From the NCBI GenBank assembly GCA_009763385.1, contig CM019826.1:99742848-99806847 (forward strand): a stretch of 64,000 nucleotides of DNA. The letters run 5' to 3'. The position numbers and the translations under genes were made by a program. Every line of letters begins with the position of its first letter. Position 1 is the stretch's first letter. This stretch comes from Coix lacryma-jobi var. lacryma-jobi (lineage: Eukaryota; Streptophyta; Magnoliopsida; Poales; Poaceae). The notes beneath the pieces are model-generated. The model was given only the letters and a program-made list of their open reading frames with translations, made no database searches and had not been told where the DNA came from. This document shows positions 21,713-32,944 of the stretch, in pieces.

Positions 21713-23728
21713 TCAAGGACCGAGAATGCTAAAGCAAGGCGACCAGAGGGGGGGGGGGGGTGAATGGGAGCTAAAAAAAATTCTTTCAAAATGTTTAGGT
21801 CTCTTTCCTAGAAAATAAACCCCAAGAGCAGAACCGATGAACGTGATGTCCATGACCCAAGAGAATGGTTGGATGTTCCCTAGGAACACAGCGGGACACC
21901 ACAAAAACTTCCTCACCCAAGTTCACGCAAGTCAACAAAGTGACAGGATGAACTTTGGGTAACCTCAACCTCCCCCGAGCAACGCAAGGGGGATTCAGGC
22001 TATTTTGCAAAGCAAGGAGTTCAATTTCTATAGAGCACGAAATCGGAAATCCAACGCAAAAAGCGGATCTCAAATCGAAAGTCGAACGAACAAAATGCGG
22101 ACCAAAACATGCGAGTCAGCACTGACCGGACTCTAATGAGCGTCCGGTCAGGTCTAATCGGACGCGTCCGATCAACCCGAGAGCGTTCTCGAAGCTCTCT
22201 GTTCACGACCGGACTCACTGTGAATATGCGTCCGGTCAATATAGACAGGCAGTGAACAGTACCCTCTATGCGTCCGATCACACACAAGCAGAGCATCCAG
22301 TCAAGTCGCGAAGAAAATGCAATGAACGTGTTCAACGACCGACTCACAACCTAGCGTCCGGTCGGCCCGACGCTAGAGTCCGGTCATCCCGAAACACACT
22401 GTTCATCCACCAATTTGACTCGATCTCACCCAAAATGAATCCTCTAAGAATCAAACTGGGTGAGTCGAGTCATAAGGAGGATAGTGAGCTACTTCTAGAA
22501 GATCATGGCTCGAACCTATCTCCAAATCGATGAATCGAAGAAGTTCGGGAAAAGAAGAGAAAAGTCGATTCAAAACGAAAATCGATCGATCTACTAGCTC
22601 GTGAGGTTAGATGTGAATTCCTTCGGTGGAAAGATGCTCTTCACGATCTAGAGCAACTCAATTCAAACGGAATCGAAAATCATTCCTCGAATTGGGAGAA
22701 CGAAGTAAATCACTGAGAGAACGAAAAGCAAAACACGAAGAACACAACTCAAAACGCGAATCGATCTCGATTTCCAGCCGAAACTTCTCCACCCGAGGAG
22801 ACAACGAGATTACGGTCTCGTTTCCTCAAAAAGCAAATACAAGAGGTATGAATCACCGTCTCTGCGGATCTCAGTAGCTACAACAGGAATTGGGAGAGCA
22901 GGAACCCCTAAGTGAAAGTAGCAAATGGCTGAGATAGTCTGGAGGGAGGGGTGGCCTCTCCTTATATAGCCTAATACAACTATTCCCCTTCTACCCTTAC
23001 AGCTAATGAGCGAGCAGGCTAACCCTAAGGGTATTCCTGACGAACTCGAGGTAGGTGGTGATCCGACGGCCACGCCCGCACAACTGGTAGATTCGCCTCG
23101 ACGCGACCTCACCGATTGCCGCCACGTGCCGCCACCGCTATGCTCGTCCTTTTCACGGAGCCCCCCCGGTTTTGAGGCCGAAACCGGGAAACCTAGGCCA
23201 TCCCCCAGTTTTGAGGCGAAACCGGGAAACCTGTCGTCCGTCGCCTGAGTTTTGTGGCCCAAACTCAGAAACCCGCCAGCACCCAGGTTTTGAGGCCCAA
23301 ACCTGGAAACCGTCCTCAGCCCGAGTTTTGTGGCCCAAACTCGAAAACCGGCCGCACCCAGGTTTTGAGGCCCAAACCTGGAAACCGCCCACTCGGTGGT
23401 TTTTCTGTGGCTCAACCACTAAACTGAATCGTAGAGGGGATGCACCGCCCGTGCACCCTGTCCACACACAAGTCTTCACTTGTCGCTGTCCTAGGCTGTC
23501 AGCCACCATAGCCGATCCTCAGGCCACCGGTCCGTCAGTCCAAGCCTCACGTTCGCCCTTCACCGCTCCGGGTCCATCGGCATGACACGTCTCTACTTGA
23601 CCTTCACCTTGCCTTTGATCACCGTATCCGAGCTCAACACCTGCACAACACAAGCCAAAGAACATGCACATCATCCCAGTTGATAATCACTCATCACTCA
23701 AGATCCGGCATACACCCATGTATCCGCA
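21713..23728 (-). mobile_element. F1: solo LTR of a SIRE/Maximus-type Copia element
   Basis: 2016 bp, flanked on both sides by TACAT (21708-21712 and 23729-23733), with no internal region. A solo LTR is formed by recombination between the two LTRs of an element. It aligns along its length with F2 and F3 LTRs. The sense strand starts TGCGGATACATGGGTG and ends GGTCCTTGA (TC in place of TG on the plus strand at 21713). A minus-strand TATA box GGCTATATAAGG lies near 22966-22977. The G-run at 21747, followed by TGAATGGGAG, is a conserved family mark. It carries the hairpin array at 23163-23397 and a GTCCGGTCA-type palindromic word cluster at 22120-22390. Confidence 0.9.
23163..23397 (-). repeat. 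Inverted-repeat array in F1
   Basis: Six short inverted repeats of about 26 bp in tandem, plus a seventh with arms of GGTGGTT type. Arms differ (CCAGGTTT, CGAGTTT, CTGAGTTT, CCCGGTTT) and nearly always pair. Several units here have decayed arms (for example CCCAGTTTTGAGGCGAAACC), unlike F2 and F3. Confidence 0.85.
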
Positions 23729-23733
23729 TACAT

Positions 23734-24961
23734 GCATAGTTGACCAATTAACCATAGCAGGGGGATAAACGGTGATTTGGATAGTGGGATCAACACACAC
23801 ACATTGCCTAAGATATATAGAGCTTCTACAGGGATAGAAGAAAGAATAAAAGAATAAAGAATATCCTACAGAGCATGGATATGAACAATGTCATGTTAAT
23901 TAATTAAGTATACATGTCATAATCAAGTTACCATTAGTGCTAAGTATTGGATGGATTAGGAGACCCGGGAACACTGGTCTGCCAGTAGGATACACCGGGC
24001 AATTTAGACTCCTACCCCAAAGCCGAACCTGGGGGATTACAAGGGACAGACAGGGCTGTCACCACCTGCCGCCTACCCCTCAACCGTGGACTAAGCCAGG
24101 CATTCACCCAACTCCATACACCCGAGAACCACTCTCGCGTACATGAAGAACACTTGCACCCCCCGGGTCCCCAACCCTACGGATTGACAGGAAAAGGGCA
24201 CAAGTGCGCTCAAAGGCACGACAAAACACCACCCAACACATATCACTAAGCTATCAAGATCTAAGCATGTTGAATGAAGAACATGATTCATGTTCATGTT
24301 GAACAAAGATCTAAAACTATGAACTAGCTCTAGAACGATGAACAATGAACAAGAACGAAGCTCTAATTCAAGAACATAACAATGTTGATCATAAGAGAAC
24401 AAGAACAAGTATGAAAAGAGGAACTAAGTATTCATACCAAGTCGATCCTTACAACTTCTCCTCCTCTCTTGCAAGTAGACTTGCTCCAACTACTAGAAGA
24501 TCTAAACTAAGGTAGAGAGCTCCAAATACAAAGTGGAATGACTAAACAATGTGTTGATGTGTGATGACCTATTGAAGACGGAGCTCTACCCCTTTATTTA
24601 TACTACAACATGGTCAGTTTGGAGGATGTAAAAATGGAAACCTACACAACCGACATGTGCATGCTGCCATGCAACCGCCATAGGTGGTCGGTGGCCAGTG
24701 GGGCTAGGGGCAGTGCGCCCACACCCCTGGTGGGCCCACTGGCCACCGCCTTTGCGTGGTGGGCCCTTGGCTTGATGCATGTTGGTGCTATGGTGGTTTC
24801 CAGCCCAAATGTATTCTTTAGGTGGGCTTCTTCCACATTCCTTGTTTTTACGGTCTGTCGGAAAGTGCATTCTTCTTGCCTTTTCCACTATATTCACGTT
24901 TGTTACCTGTAAAGCAATGATTCTCCAATACAAGTGGAAATAGGTCAAGGTGATAACATAA
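23734..24961 (-). repeat. Left LTR of element E, second segment
   Basis: Continues E's LTR after F1. It includes GAACAA/TGAACA-rich low-complexity sequence (24280-24420), a minus-strand TATA box (GTATAAATAAAGG, 24593-24602) and a stretch (24770-24961) identical in layout to 38768-38960 in the right LTR. It ends at the insertion of F2. Confidence 0.8.
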
Positions 24962-25344
24962 GTATGTGTGGATACATGGGTGTATGCCGAGTCTCGAGTG
25001 ATGAGTGATTGTCAACTGGGATAATGTGCATGTTCTTTGGCTTGTGTTGTGCAGGTGTCGAGCACGGATACAGTGATCAAAGGCAAGGTGAAGGTCAAGT
25101 AGAGATGTGCCGTGCCGATGGACCGGGAGCGGTGAAGGACAGACGTGAGGCTTGGACTAAGGGACCGGTGGCCTGAGGATCAGCTGTGGTGGCTGACAGC
25201 CTGGGACAGCGATGAGCGAAGACTTGCGGGCACGGTGTTGCTTGGGTCGAGGACCTGGGGACACGTGTCGGTGGACGGGGTGCACGGGCGGTGCATCCCA
25301 TCTACGACTCGGTTTGCTGGTTGAGCCACAGAAAACCACCAAGT

Positions 25345-25577
25345 GGACGGTTTCTAGGTTTGGGCCTCAAAACCTGGGCGCTGATGGTTTCCGAGTTTGG
25401 TCCACAAAACTCGGGCTGAGGACGGTTTCCAGGTTTGGGCCTCAAAACCTGGGTGCTGCGGGTTTCTGAGTTTGGGCCACAAAACTCAGGCCATGGACGG
25501 CTGGTTTCCCGGTTTGGGCCTCAAAACCGGGGTTGGTCGTGAAGGCTGGTTTTCCGGTTTGGGCCACAAAACCGGGG
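25345..25577 (+). repeat. Inverted-repeat (hairpin) array in the F2 5' LTR
   Basis: Six tandem units with arms/loops: CTAGGTTT-GGGCCTCA, CCGAGTTT-GGTCCACA, CCAGGTTT-GGGCCTCA, CTGAGTTT-GGGCCACA, CCCGGTTT-GGGCCTCA, CCGGTTT-GGGCCACA. Each is followed by the matching right arm. Loops alternate CTC and CAC strictly. The first unit has one mismatch. Confidence 0.9.
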
Positions 25578-26359
25578 GCGAAGTCCGGGAAAAGGACGAG
25601 CGGAGCAGTGGCGGTACGTGGCGGGAATCGGTGAGGTTGCATCGAGGCAACGCTACCAGTTGTGCGGGCGTGGCCGTCGGATCACCAGCAACTTCGAGTT
25701 GGTCCAGAATAACCCTAGGGTTTAGCTGGTTCGCTCTGTAAGTAGTTAGGGGTAGAGTGGGAATTAGAATTAGGATAAGTAGAGGGAGACAACCACCGCC
25801 CATCCCATCTCAGTCATTTGCTCTTTGCCTTCTAGGTTTTCCTGCTCTCCCAATCCCCTGCTGTAGCAAATTAGATCCGCAGAGAACCATACCTCTATGT
25901 ACTGGAGATTTTGAGGAAGTGAGACTGTAATCTCACTGTTGTAGTGTGTGGTAGCCACACGGTTGCAGATCGATGTGTTGATTCGCGTTTTATTCGTGTT
26001 CTTCGCGTTCTTTGTTTCACCGCGATTTTCCCATCACTCGATCTTCCTCTCTACTGCGTCTTTTCAAAATCCGTTTGAATCAACTTGTTCTTTATACTGA
26101 GGAGATCACTTCCACCGAAGGAATTCATCTAACTCCTCACGATCAAGTAGATCTGGTTGATTTCGTTTTCATGGCATTTTTTCGTTCATACTTCTTCTCT
26201 TTCGATTTCCCGGTGATTGAGTTGATTTGAGCGGATGATTTCTTGGGGATAGTATTCCAACTACCTCGTGATCATTTGCTCCAAGTTTGGGTTCAAGGGA
26301 TTTTGATTCGGATCGAATTTGGGAAGATTTGGGAGAAGAGCGTTTGAAATCGCCCTCCC

Positions 26360-26640
26360 CGAGTGACCGCGGACAGTCCGCCACTCAGGGCGCGAACAGT
26401 CCGCGCGTCGGGCTCCGACCGAGCAGTGGTCACGTGGCTCGGCTGTGTTGACTCGGTTTGACCAGCGGACAGTCCACAGTAGGATTCCGCGGACAGTCCG
26501 GGAGTCGTGCAGGGGGTGTTCAGCAACTGTGTTGTTTGGCATCTTTTGCCGGTGGACAGTCCGCTAGGGGACCGCGGACAGTCCGCCCCTGGCGCGGACA
26601 GTCCAGGACTGGGAGTCCGGACAGTCCAGGAGTCGGCTAT
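26360..26640 (+). repeat. Cluster of GCGGACAGTCCGC-type palindromic words, F2 5' LTR
   Basis: About nine occurrences of GGACAGTCC, usually inside CCGCGGACAGTCCGC or a close variant, in 280 bp. F3 has the same word (as CGGACTGTCCGC) at 43008-43275. F1 has a different word at the same LTR position. Confidence 0.85.
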
Positions 26641-27044
26641 AGGCTGAGCTTTAGTGTGTTTGCTCTCCCGGCTTCTTCGCTTGATTTCCGGACTTCTCGG
26701 TTGACCCTAGAGTTGACCTAGGAACTTCTCTAGGTATCTTTGCTACTTGTTAGCATTGGTATTTGGGGATTTCTCGACGTAGCATTCAATCTACGTTCGG
26801 GACTTGGTTCTTAGGGGTCGTACTTGTGCCGGTGTTTTTGGCATTTGGTTTGCTATCGCTTGGTGGTGCCTCGCTGTGATCCTAAGGATCATCCACCCTC
26901 TTCCAAGGGTCGTGGGCATCACGGTTTCGGTCGAAGCTTTTGGGGGTTGATTTCTGGGACAAAGGCCAAAGTTTCGAGAGAAATTTTTGAGCTCTCATTC
27001 ACCCCCCCTCTGGTCGCCTTGCTATTGCATTCTCGGTCCTTCAA

Positions 27045-27057
27045 TTGGAATCGGAGC
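27045..27057 (+). promoter_or_regulatory. Primer-binding site of F2
   Basis: TTGGAATCGGAGC starts two bases after the LTR end. It is a variant of TTGGTATCAGAGC, the initiator-tRNA-Met complementary site used by most plant Copia elements. Confidence 0.75.
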
Positions 27058-27106
27058 GGGTTAAGGATATTCCACCTTAGCCGGTTCCAGATCCACAGAA
27101 GGCGAC

Positions 27107-29734
27107 ATGGATCGCGGCGTGGGCAAACCACCATTTTTCGATGGGACGAACTATGTGTATTGGAAGATACACATGTCGGCCTATCTTCAGAGTATGGGTT
27201 CTTCCATCTGGGATATTTGCAACTCTGCCGATTACGTGGTCTTGGCTGCTCGTGCAACTCAGCATCAGATCGATGAGCACGATGCCAATAGCCGAGCCCG
27301 TAATTCTCTTTTCTCATGTTTGAGCATGACGGAGTTCGATCGCGTTTCTCACCTCGCTACGGCTCGGGAGATTTGGGCATCCCTCATGCGTTTCTATGAG
27401 GGAACCACTCAAGTCAAAACCCGTCTCTACGAGACGCACAAGCGAGAGTACGAGAACTTTCGACACATGCCTGGCGAGAGCATAGAGAGTTTATTCGCTC
27501 GCTTTCAGGTGATTGTCAACAGGATGAGGGCTAACAAGGAGCTGTTGCCTTTCGATGATCATGAGAGAGCTTTGAAGCTTTTGCATACTCTTGATCGGTC
27601 GATGTGGGACTCAAAGGTCCAGGCAATCATCGAATCGTCTAACTATGAGACTCTCACATGCGATGAGCTCTTTAGTAAGCTCAAGTCCAGTGAGATTGAC
27701 GCAATGGCGAGGGCTTCTTATGAAAATCCTTCTGGCCCGTCGATGGCTTTGCTTTCTGGCTCTTCTGCTAACCCCTCTCGAGGATTTGCACTCTCTTCTC
27801 TTCTTTCTGTCATAGAGGAGCAACTGGAGTTCATGGGGGATGACGAGTTGGCTTTGCTCGCCAACCGATTCTCGTGGTTCCACAACAACCGCATGAATCA
27901 TCGCCGCAGAGGAGGACGCTCGGACTGTTTTGAGTGCGGCGATCCCAACCACTTCATCGCCAATTGTCCGAAGAAGAACAAGCAAGTCTTCGGCAAGGCG
28001 GATCATGGGCACAAGTATGACTCTGACAAGTGCAAGGAGAAGTACGTCCCCACGAAGCACAAGCGGAAGGGCGGCTTCAACAAGGAGTACATCAAGACAA
28101 AGTACTTGGAGAAGGCCCAGGCTGAGCAGCGTGCTTTCTTCGCCACGCTCAGCGACGTCGACGACTTGGATGACGACTCCGCTTCCTTAAGCGACGATGA
28201 GTCCGAGAAGAAGAAGAGGATCGAGGACAAGCTGAACGGCCTCTGCTTCTTCGCCGACAACGAGGGCTTCTGCACCGTGGCCCTCGGCAAGGAGGTCTAC
28301 GGCGAGCTGGAGGAGGTTCCTCGGAACGACGACGACGACGACGACACCTCCCAGGTATCTCAGGCCCCCGATGAGCTTTCTGCTGAGGTCAAGAAACTTA
28401 CTGCCGCCCTTCTTAGTCAAGATAAGTTGCTTAGGCGTGCTGCTAGAGAGCGGAAGGAGTTTAGGCAGAAGTGAGAGGATACGGTGAAGGAACTTGAATC
28501 TGTCAAGTCCACCGTTGTTGTCACCGAGGAGGAGGAGTGTGAGATGTGTTCCACACACATGACTGATCTTCTCACTTTGAGAAGTAAGTATGTTGTGTTG
28601 GTAGGAGAAGTGGATGAGCTTAAAGCTAGATCTTCACTGTTGGGTGCGTGCAAGTCCTATGCGGGCTTGCAAACCGAGTTGGCAAAGAAGAATGCCAAGA
28701 TTGTGTCTCTTGAGAAGGCCAGCTCGGGTAGCACTTGTGTGTCTAGGTGCGTTTTGTGTGAGGGCTTGGAGATGGAGATAGCCAATGTGAAGCATGACAA
28801 GATGCAAACCGAGGAGGAAAACACATACCTTCGGACCATCTTGTCATGGGTGTCTTGTGGTGAGCCGCAGCTTGGGATGATGATCTCCTAGTTCAAGCGT
28901 GCTGCTGGAGGTCCAGGTGTAGGCTTTGCTCAGAGTGTTAAGTGTGCTTCATCTTTTGGCAAGATTGGAGAGTCGAGTGGTCTTAACCCGAGTGAGAAGC
29001 CCAACTCCACCACTACTCCCAAGCTTACCAAGATTCCACCCAGAGAGCCTCTAAAGCCAAACACCAAGGATGGGGTATTTGTTGAACCTCCGAGAGCTCC
29101 ACCCAAGAAACAATTATGGGCTCCAAAACCAAACCAACTCAAGAACAAGCTAGACATAATGCCACCTATCCAGGAGGAGCTCATGCTACAGAAGGGAAAA
29201 GTGATCCACACCCACTACCGTGAGTACCGACGACCCTCTATGAGAGCGGTGAGGTACCATTGTGAGCACTGTGGGAGAGATGGACATTTGAGTGAGTTTT
29301 GCTTTCGGCGCAACAGAGAGGCGCGCCGTGCAAAGGAGATGAACAACACGAACATGTACCATCCTTTCCATGATGTACATGAGCCGAATGTTCAGAGGCG
29401 TGCTGCTAGGACTAGACGCCCAAAGCCTCAAGTTCCTAGGCCTAGGCTGCGAAGAGAACGTGCTCGGCGGGAGCCTGCAGTTGTGGGCTATGGACCCCGT
29501 GGCGGTGGCTTTGTAGTTGAGCGTTTTCCTCCACCGTGTTTTGAGTATCGCGATGGACGCTCCTCCCTTAGCGGACCACGTTTTCCTCTACGTGGTTATC
29601 GCTCTTCCCGTAGGCGTGCTAGGAATGGTTTTTCTGCTAACTGTTCTTTTGAGCAGCCGGCCCAACAATGGTATTCTTCCTACTTCAATAACCCAAGTGT
29701 TGGACCGTATGCTCACCCTATGTCTTTTTATTGA
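27107..29734 (+). pseudogene. Gag of F2
   Basis: ATG at 27107, 63 bp after the LTR. Residues 1-230 form the Copia gag core (FFDGTNYVYWKIHMSAYLQS; SIESLFARFQVIVNRMRANK). A CCHC zinc knuckle, CFECGDPNHFIANC, lies at about residue 275. Then follow an acidic stretch with a six-Asp run, coiled-coil segments and a second knuckle, CEHCGRDGHLSEFC (about 29255), before a basic Arg-rich tail. The single frame is broken by TGA at 28472-28474 and TAG at 28889-28891. The latter is CAG in the obvious original; both fit C-to-T changes. The product would form the particle and bind RNA. Confidence 0.88.
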
Positions 29735-29748
29735 TGTAGGTAAAATGA

Positions 29749-32700
29749 TTGGAGAACGTTTGGTTGGTGGATTCCGGTTGTTCGAGACACATGACCGGAA
29801 ACACCAAGTGGTTCTCCAGTCTTAGTCCAGTTGCCGGAAAGGAGTTTATCACCTTCAGCGACAATAGCAAAGGTAAAATGTTGTCTCATGGGTCGGTGCG
29901 AGTTAATGAGCACTTTGTGTTGCGCGATGTTGCTCTTGTTTCTAACTTGCATTTTAACCGTCTTTCTGTTTCGCAACTTTTCGATGATGACTATGAGATT
30001 CGTTTTAAACCAAATCTCAGTCGCATTTTGGATCCTCAGGGCAATCTTGTATGTTTGATTTTGCCCTTTGGAAAAGCCTTTCGTGCGAATTTCTCAGAGT
30101 CGTTTGCAATTTCTCGTTGTCTTTTGGCTGGACCTTCCTCCTCTGATCTTTGGAAGTGGCATAGGAGACTTGGTCACCTGAGCTTCGACTTGCTTGCAAG
30201 ACTCAGCTCACATGGCCTAATCCGAGGATTGTCCAAGTTGTCCATGGAGAAGGATCTTGTTTGCCATTCTTGTAGACATGGGAAGATGATTGCCGCTCCC
30301 CACCATCCAGTGACTCAGGTCATGACTAAGCGCCCTGGAGAGCTTTTGCACATGGACCTTGTTGGTCCGGCTCGGGTGAGCTCGGTTGGAGGGAAGTGGT
30401 ACGTGCTTGTTGTTGTTGACGATTTTTCGAGATATTCGTGGGTCTTCTTTTTAGCTGACAAGACCGAGACTTTCTCCTTTGCTCGCAATCTGATTTTACA
30501 TCTTCAGAATGAGTTCTCTATGAACTCAATGCGAGCAATTCGGAGTGATAATGGTTCCAAATTTAAGAATTCGGATTTTGAGAAGTTTTGTAACTCTTTG
30601 GGTTTAGAGCATCAATTTTCTCCCCCCTACACACCGCCACAAAATGGTGTTGTAGAGAGGAAGAATCAGACCCTTGTAGAGATGGCCAGGACGATGCTCG
30701 ATGAGCATAGGACTCCTAGGTGATATTGGGCCGAAGCTATGAGCACTGCATGCTATATTTCCAATCGCATTTTTCTCTGAGCTTTCTTGAAAAAGACTTC
30801 TTATGAGTTGCGTTTTGGAAAACAGCCCAAAGTGAGTTATTTTAGAGTTTTGGTTGCCACTGTTTTATACTCAAGAAAGGCAACCTAGACAAATTTGAGT
30901 CTCGTTCTTCTGACGGTGTATTTTTGGGTTATGGCACTCACACTCGAGCATATCGTGTACTTAACCTTGATACTAACCGAGTCATGGAGACATCCGATGT
31001 CACCTTCGACGAGACCATGGTTTGTCCTTCCTCTCGTTTTTAGCGTGCATGTGATCATGAGGTTGGTGAGCCTCTTTTTGATGACGAGGACGAGGGTGCT
31101 GAAGGGATGGATGATCCAGCACTACCTCCACCTGCTGTGCCACAAGCATCGACTTCTACTACGATGACTCATGGCCCCAACCCCTCTTCGTCGACTACTT
31201 GGGGGCCGTGGGATCCGCCACTTCGAGCGGTACCTTTCGTACCCGAGGAGGCACCAGCTACTGTTGAGGGGGAGGTTTCTTCAGCTCGGGAGGCGCCACG
31301 ACACATCCAGCACCAACACCCGCCTCAACAGATGATCAGCGACATCGACGAACGTGTCACTCGGTCAAGGTCACAACAAATCTCTCACTTTGGTCATTCT
31401 GCATTTGTTGCTGATTTTCAAACCCCGAGATGTTGGACATGCTTTATCTGATCCGGATTGGGTCAATGCCATGCATGAGGAGTTAGAAAATTTTGAGAGA
31501 AATCGGGTTTGGGTTTTGGTTCCTCTTCCTCCTGAGTGTCACCCCATTGGTACAAAATGGGTTTTCAAAAATAAACAAGGAGAGGATGGCCATGTTGTGA
31601 GAAACAAGGCCAGACTTGTAGCCCAGGGGTATAGTCAGAAGGAGGGGATAGACTATGAGGAGACTTTTGCTCCTGGCTCGTTTGGAGGCAATTAGGATAC
31701 TCTTGGCTTTTGCTGCATCCAAAGGGTTTAAACTTTTTCAAATGGATGTCAAGAGTGCCTTCCTAAACGGCTACATAGAAGACGAGGTGTATGTAAAACA
31801 ACCCCCCGGTTTCGAAAATCCCAAGTTTCCAAACCATGTTTTTAAACTTCACAAAGCTTTGTATGGTTTGAAACAAACCCCTAGAGCCTGGTATGATAGG
31901 TTGAAAACCTTTTTGCTTGCTAAGGGTTTTAAAATGGGATGTGTGGATAAAACGCTCTTTCTCGTCAAGCAAGGCAATGACACTCTCTTGGTTCAGATTT
32001 ACGTGGATGATATCATTTTCGGTGGTTCTTCTCATGCTTTAGTTTCCAAGTTTGCAGACACTATGAGTAGGGAGTTTGAGATGAGCATGATGGGTGAGTT
32101 GACGTTTTTCCTCGGGTTGCAAATCAAGCAATCCCGAGAGGGGACGTTCGTGCACCAGGGTAAGTACACCAAGGACATATTGAAGAAGTTCGATATGGGT
32201 GAGGCCAAGCCTCTTCCAACACCCATGTCGACCATGACGGCCCTGGATGCAGATAAGGATGGAGAAGCTGTGGACCAGAAGGAGTACCAGAGTATGATCG
32301 GGTCGCTGTTGTACCTGACGACGACACGCCCGGACATCCAGTTCGCGGTGTGTCTTTGCGCGCGATTTCAGTCGTCGCCGCGCACTTCTCACCGTCAGGC
32401 GGTCAAGCTTATTATGAGGTACTTATGCTTCACTCCAGAATTTGGGATTTGGTATTCTGCTTCCTCCACCCTCTCCCTTTGCGGTTATTCTGATGCCGAT
32501 TTTGCTGGTTGCCGACTTGGTCGCAAGTCCACTTCTGGAACTTGTCAGTTTATTGGTTCTTCTCTTGTATCGTGGTCTTCTCGCAAGCAGTCTAGTGTCG
32601 CTCAGTCTACCATGGAGGCTGAGTATATTGCTGCGGCTAGCTGCTGTTCCCAGTTCATGTGGATGATGGCCACTTTGCGTGATTTTGGTCTGAGCTTTTC

Positions 32701-32944
32701 TCGCGTTCCCTTGCTTTGTTACAGCACGAGTGCTATTAGCGTTGCTAAGAACCCCGTGCTGCACTCTAAGACCAAACACATTGATGTGCGCTTTCATTTC
32801 TTGCGAGACCACTATGAGAAGGGTGATATCGACCTCCACCATGTCGATACTCATCATCAATTGGCTGATATTTTTACCAAGCCTTTGGACCAATCAACTT
32901 TTGCTAGGTTGAGAGGTGAGCTTGGTGTGTGTTTCCCCTTTTAG
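29749..32944 (+). pseudogene. Pol of F2: protease, integrase, reverse transcriptase, RNase H
   Basis: Frame differs from gag. WLVDSGCSRHMTG near 29760 is the Copia protease site. The integrase zinc part has HRRLGHLSFDLLARLSSHG and CHSCRHGK. The catalytic D, D and E lie in HMDLVGP, IRSDNGSKF and NGVVERKNQ. Stops at 30721-30723 and 30778-30780 (TGA) are followed by a one-base frameshift near 30848 and a two-base loss near 31674, just before the polymerase. RT then runs open from 31655 with QMDVKSAFLNGYIEDEVYVK and YVDDIIFG. RNase H follows (SDADFAGCRLGRKSTSG, TMEAEYIAAA, TKPL). The third RNase H aspartate is Tyr here (codon 32720-32722) while F3 keeps Asp. The C-terminus ends at 32944. Confidence 0.9.

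Larger units (their letters stand above)
24967..27043 (+). repeat. 5' LTR of F2
   Basis: 2077 bp, starting TGTGGATACATGG and ending GGTCCTTCA. It carries the hairpin array (25345-25577), a GCGGACAGTCCGC word cluster (26370-26640) and the CACCCCCCCTCTGGTCGCC mark before the end. At the place where F1 has TATATAAGG this LTR has GGATAAGTAGAGG, a much weaker TATA box. Confidence 0.92.

Noticed and set aside
22810..23585. ORFs through the hairpin array (both strands)
   Set aside because: The translated repeats (RFGPQNLG-like) come from the inverted-repeat units. The pattern is nucleotide-level, with pairing kept and protein sequence not meaningful.
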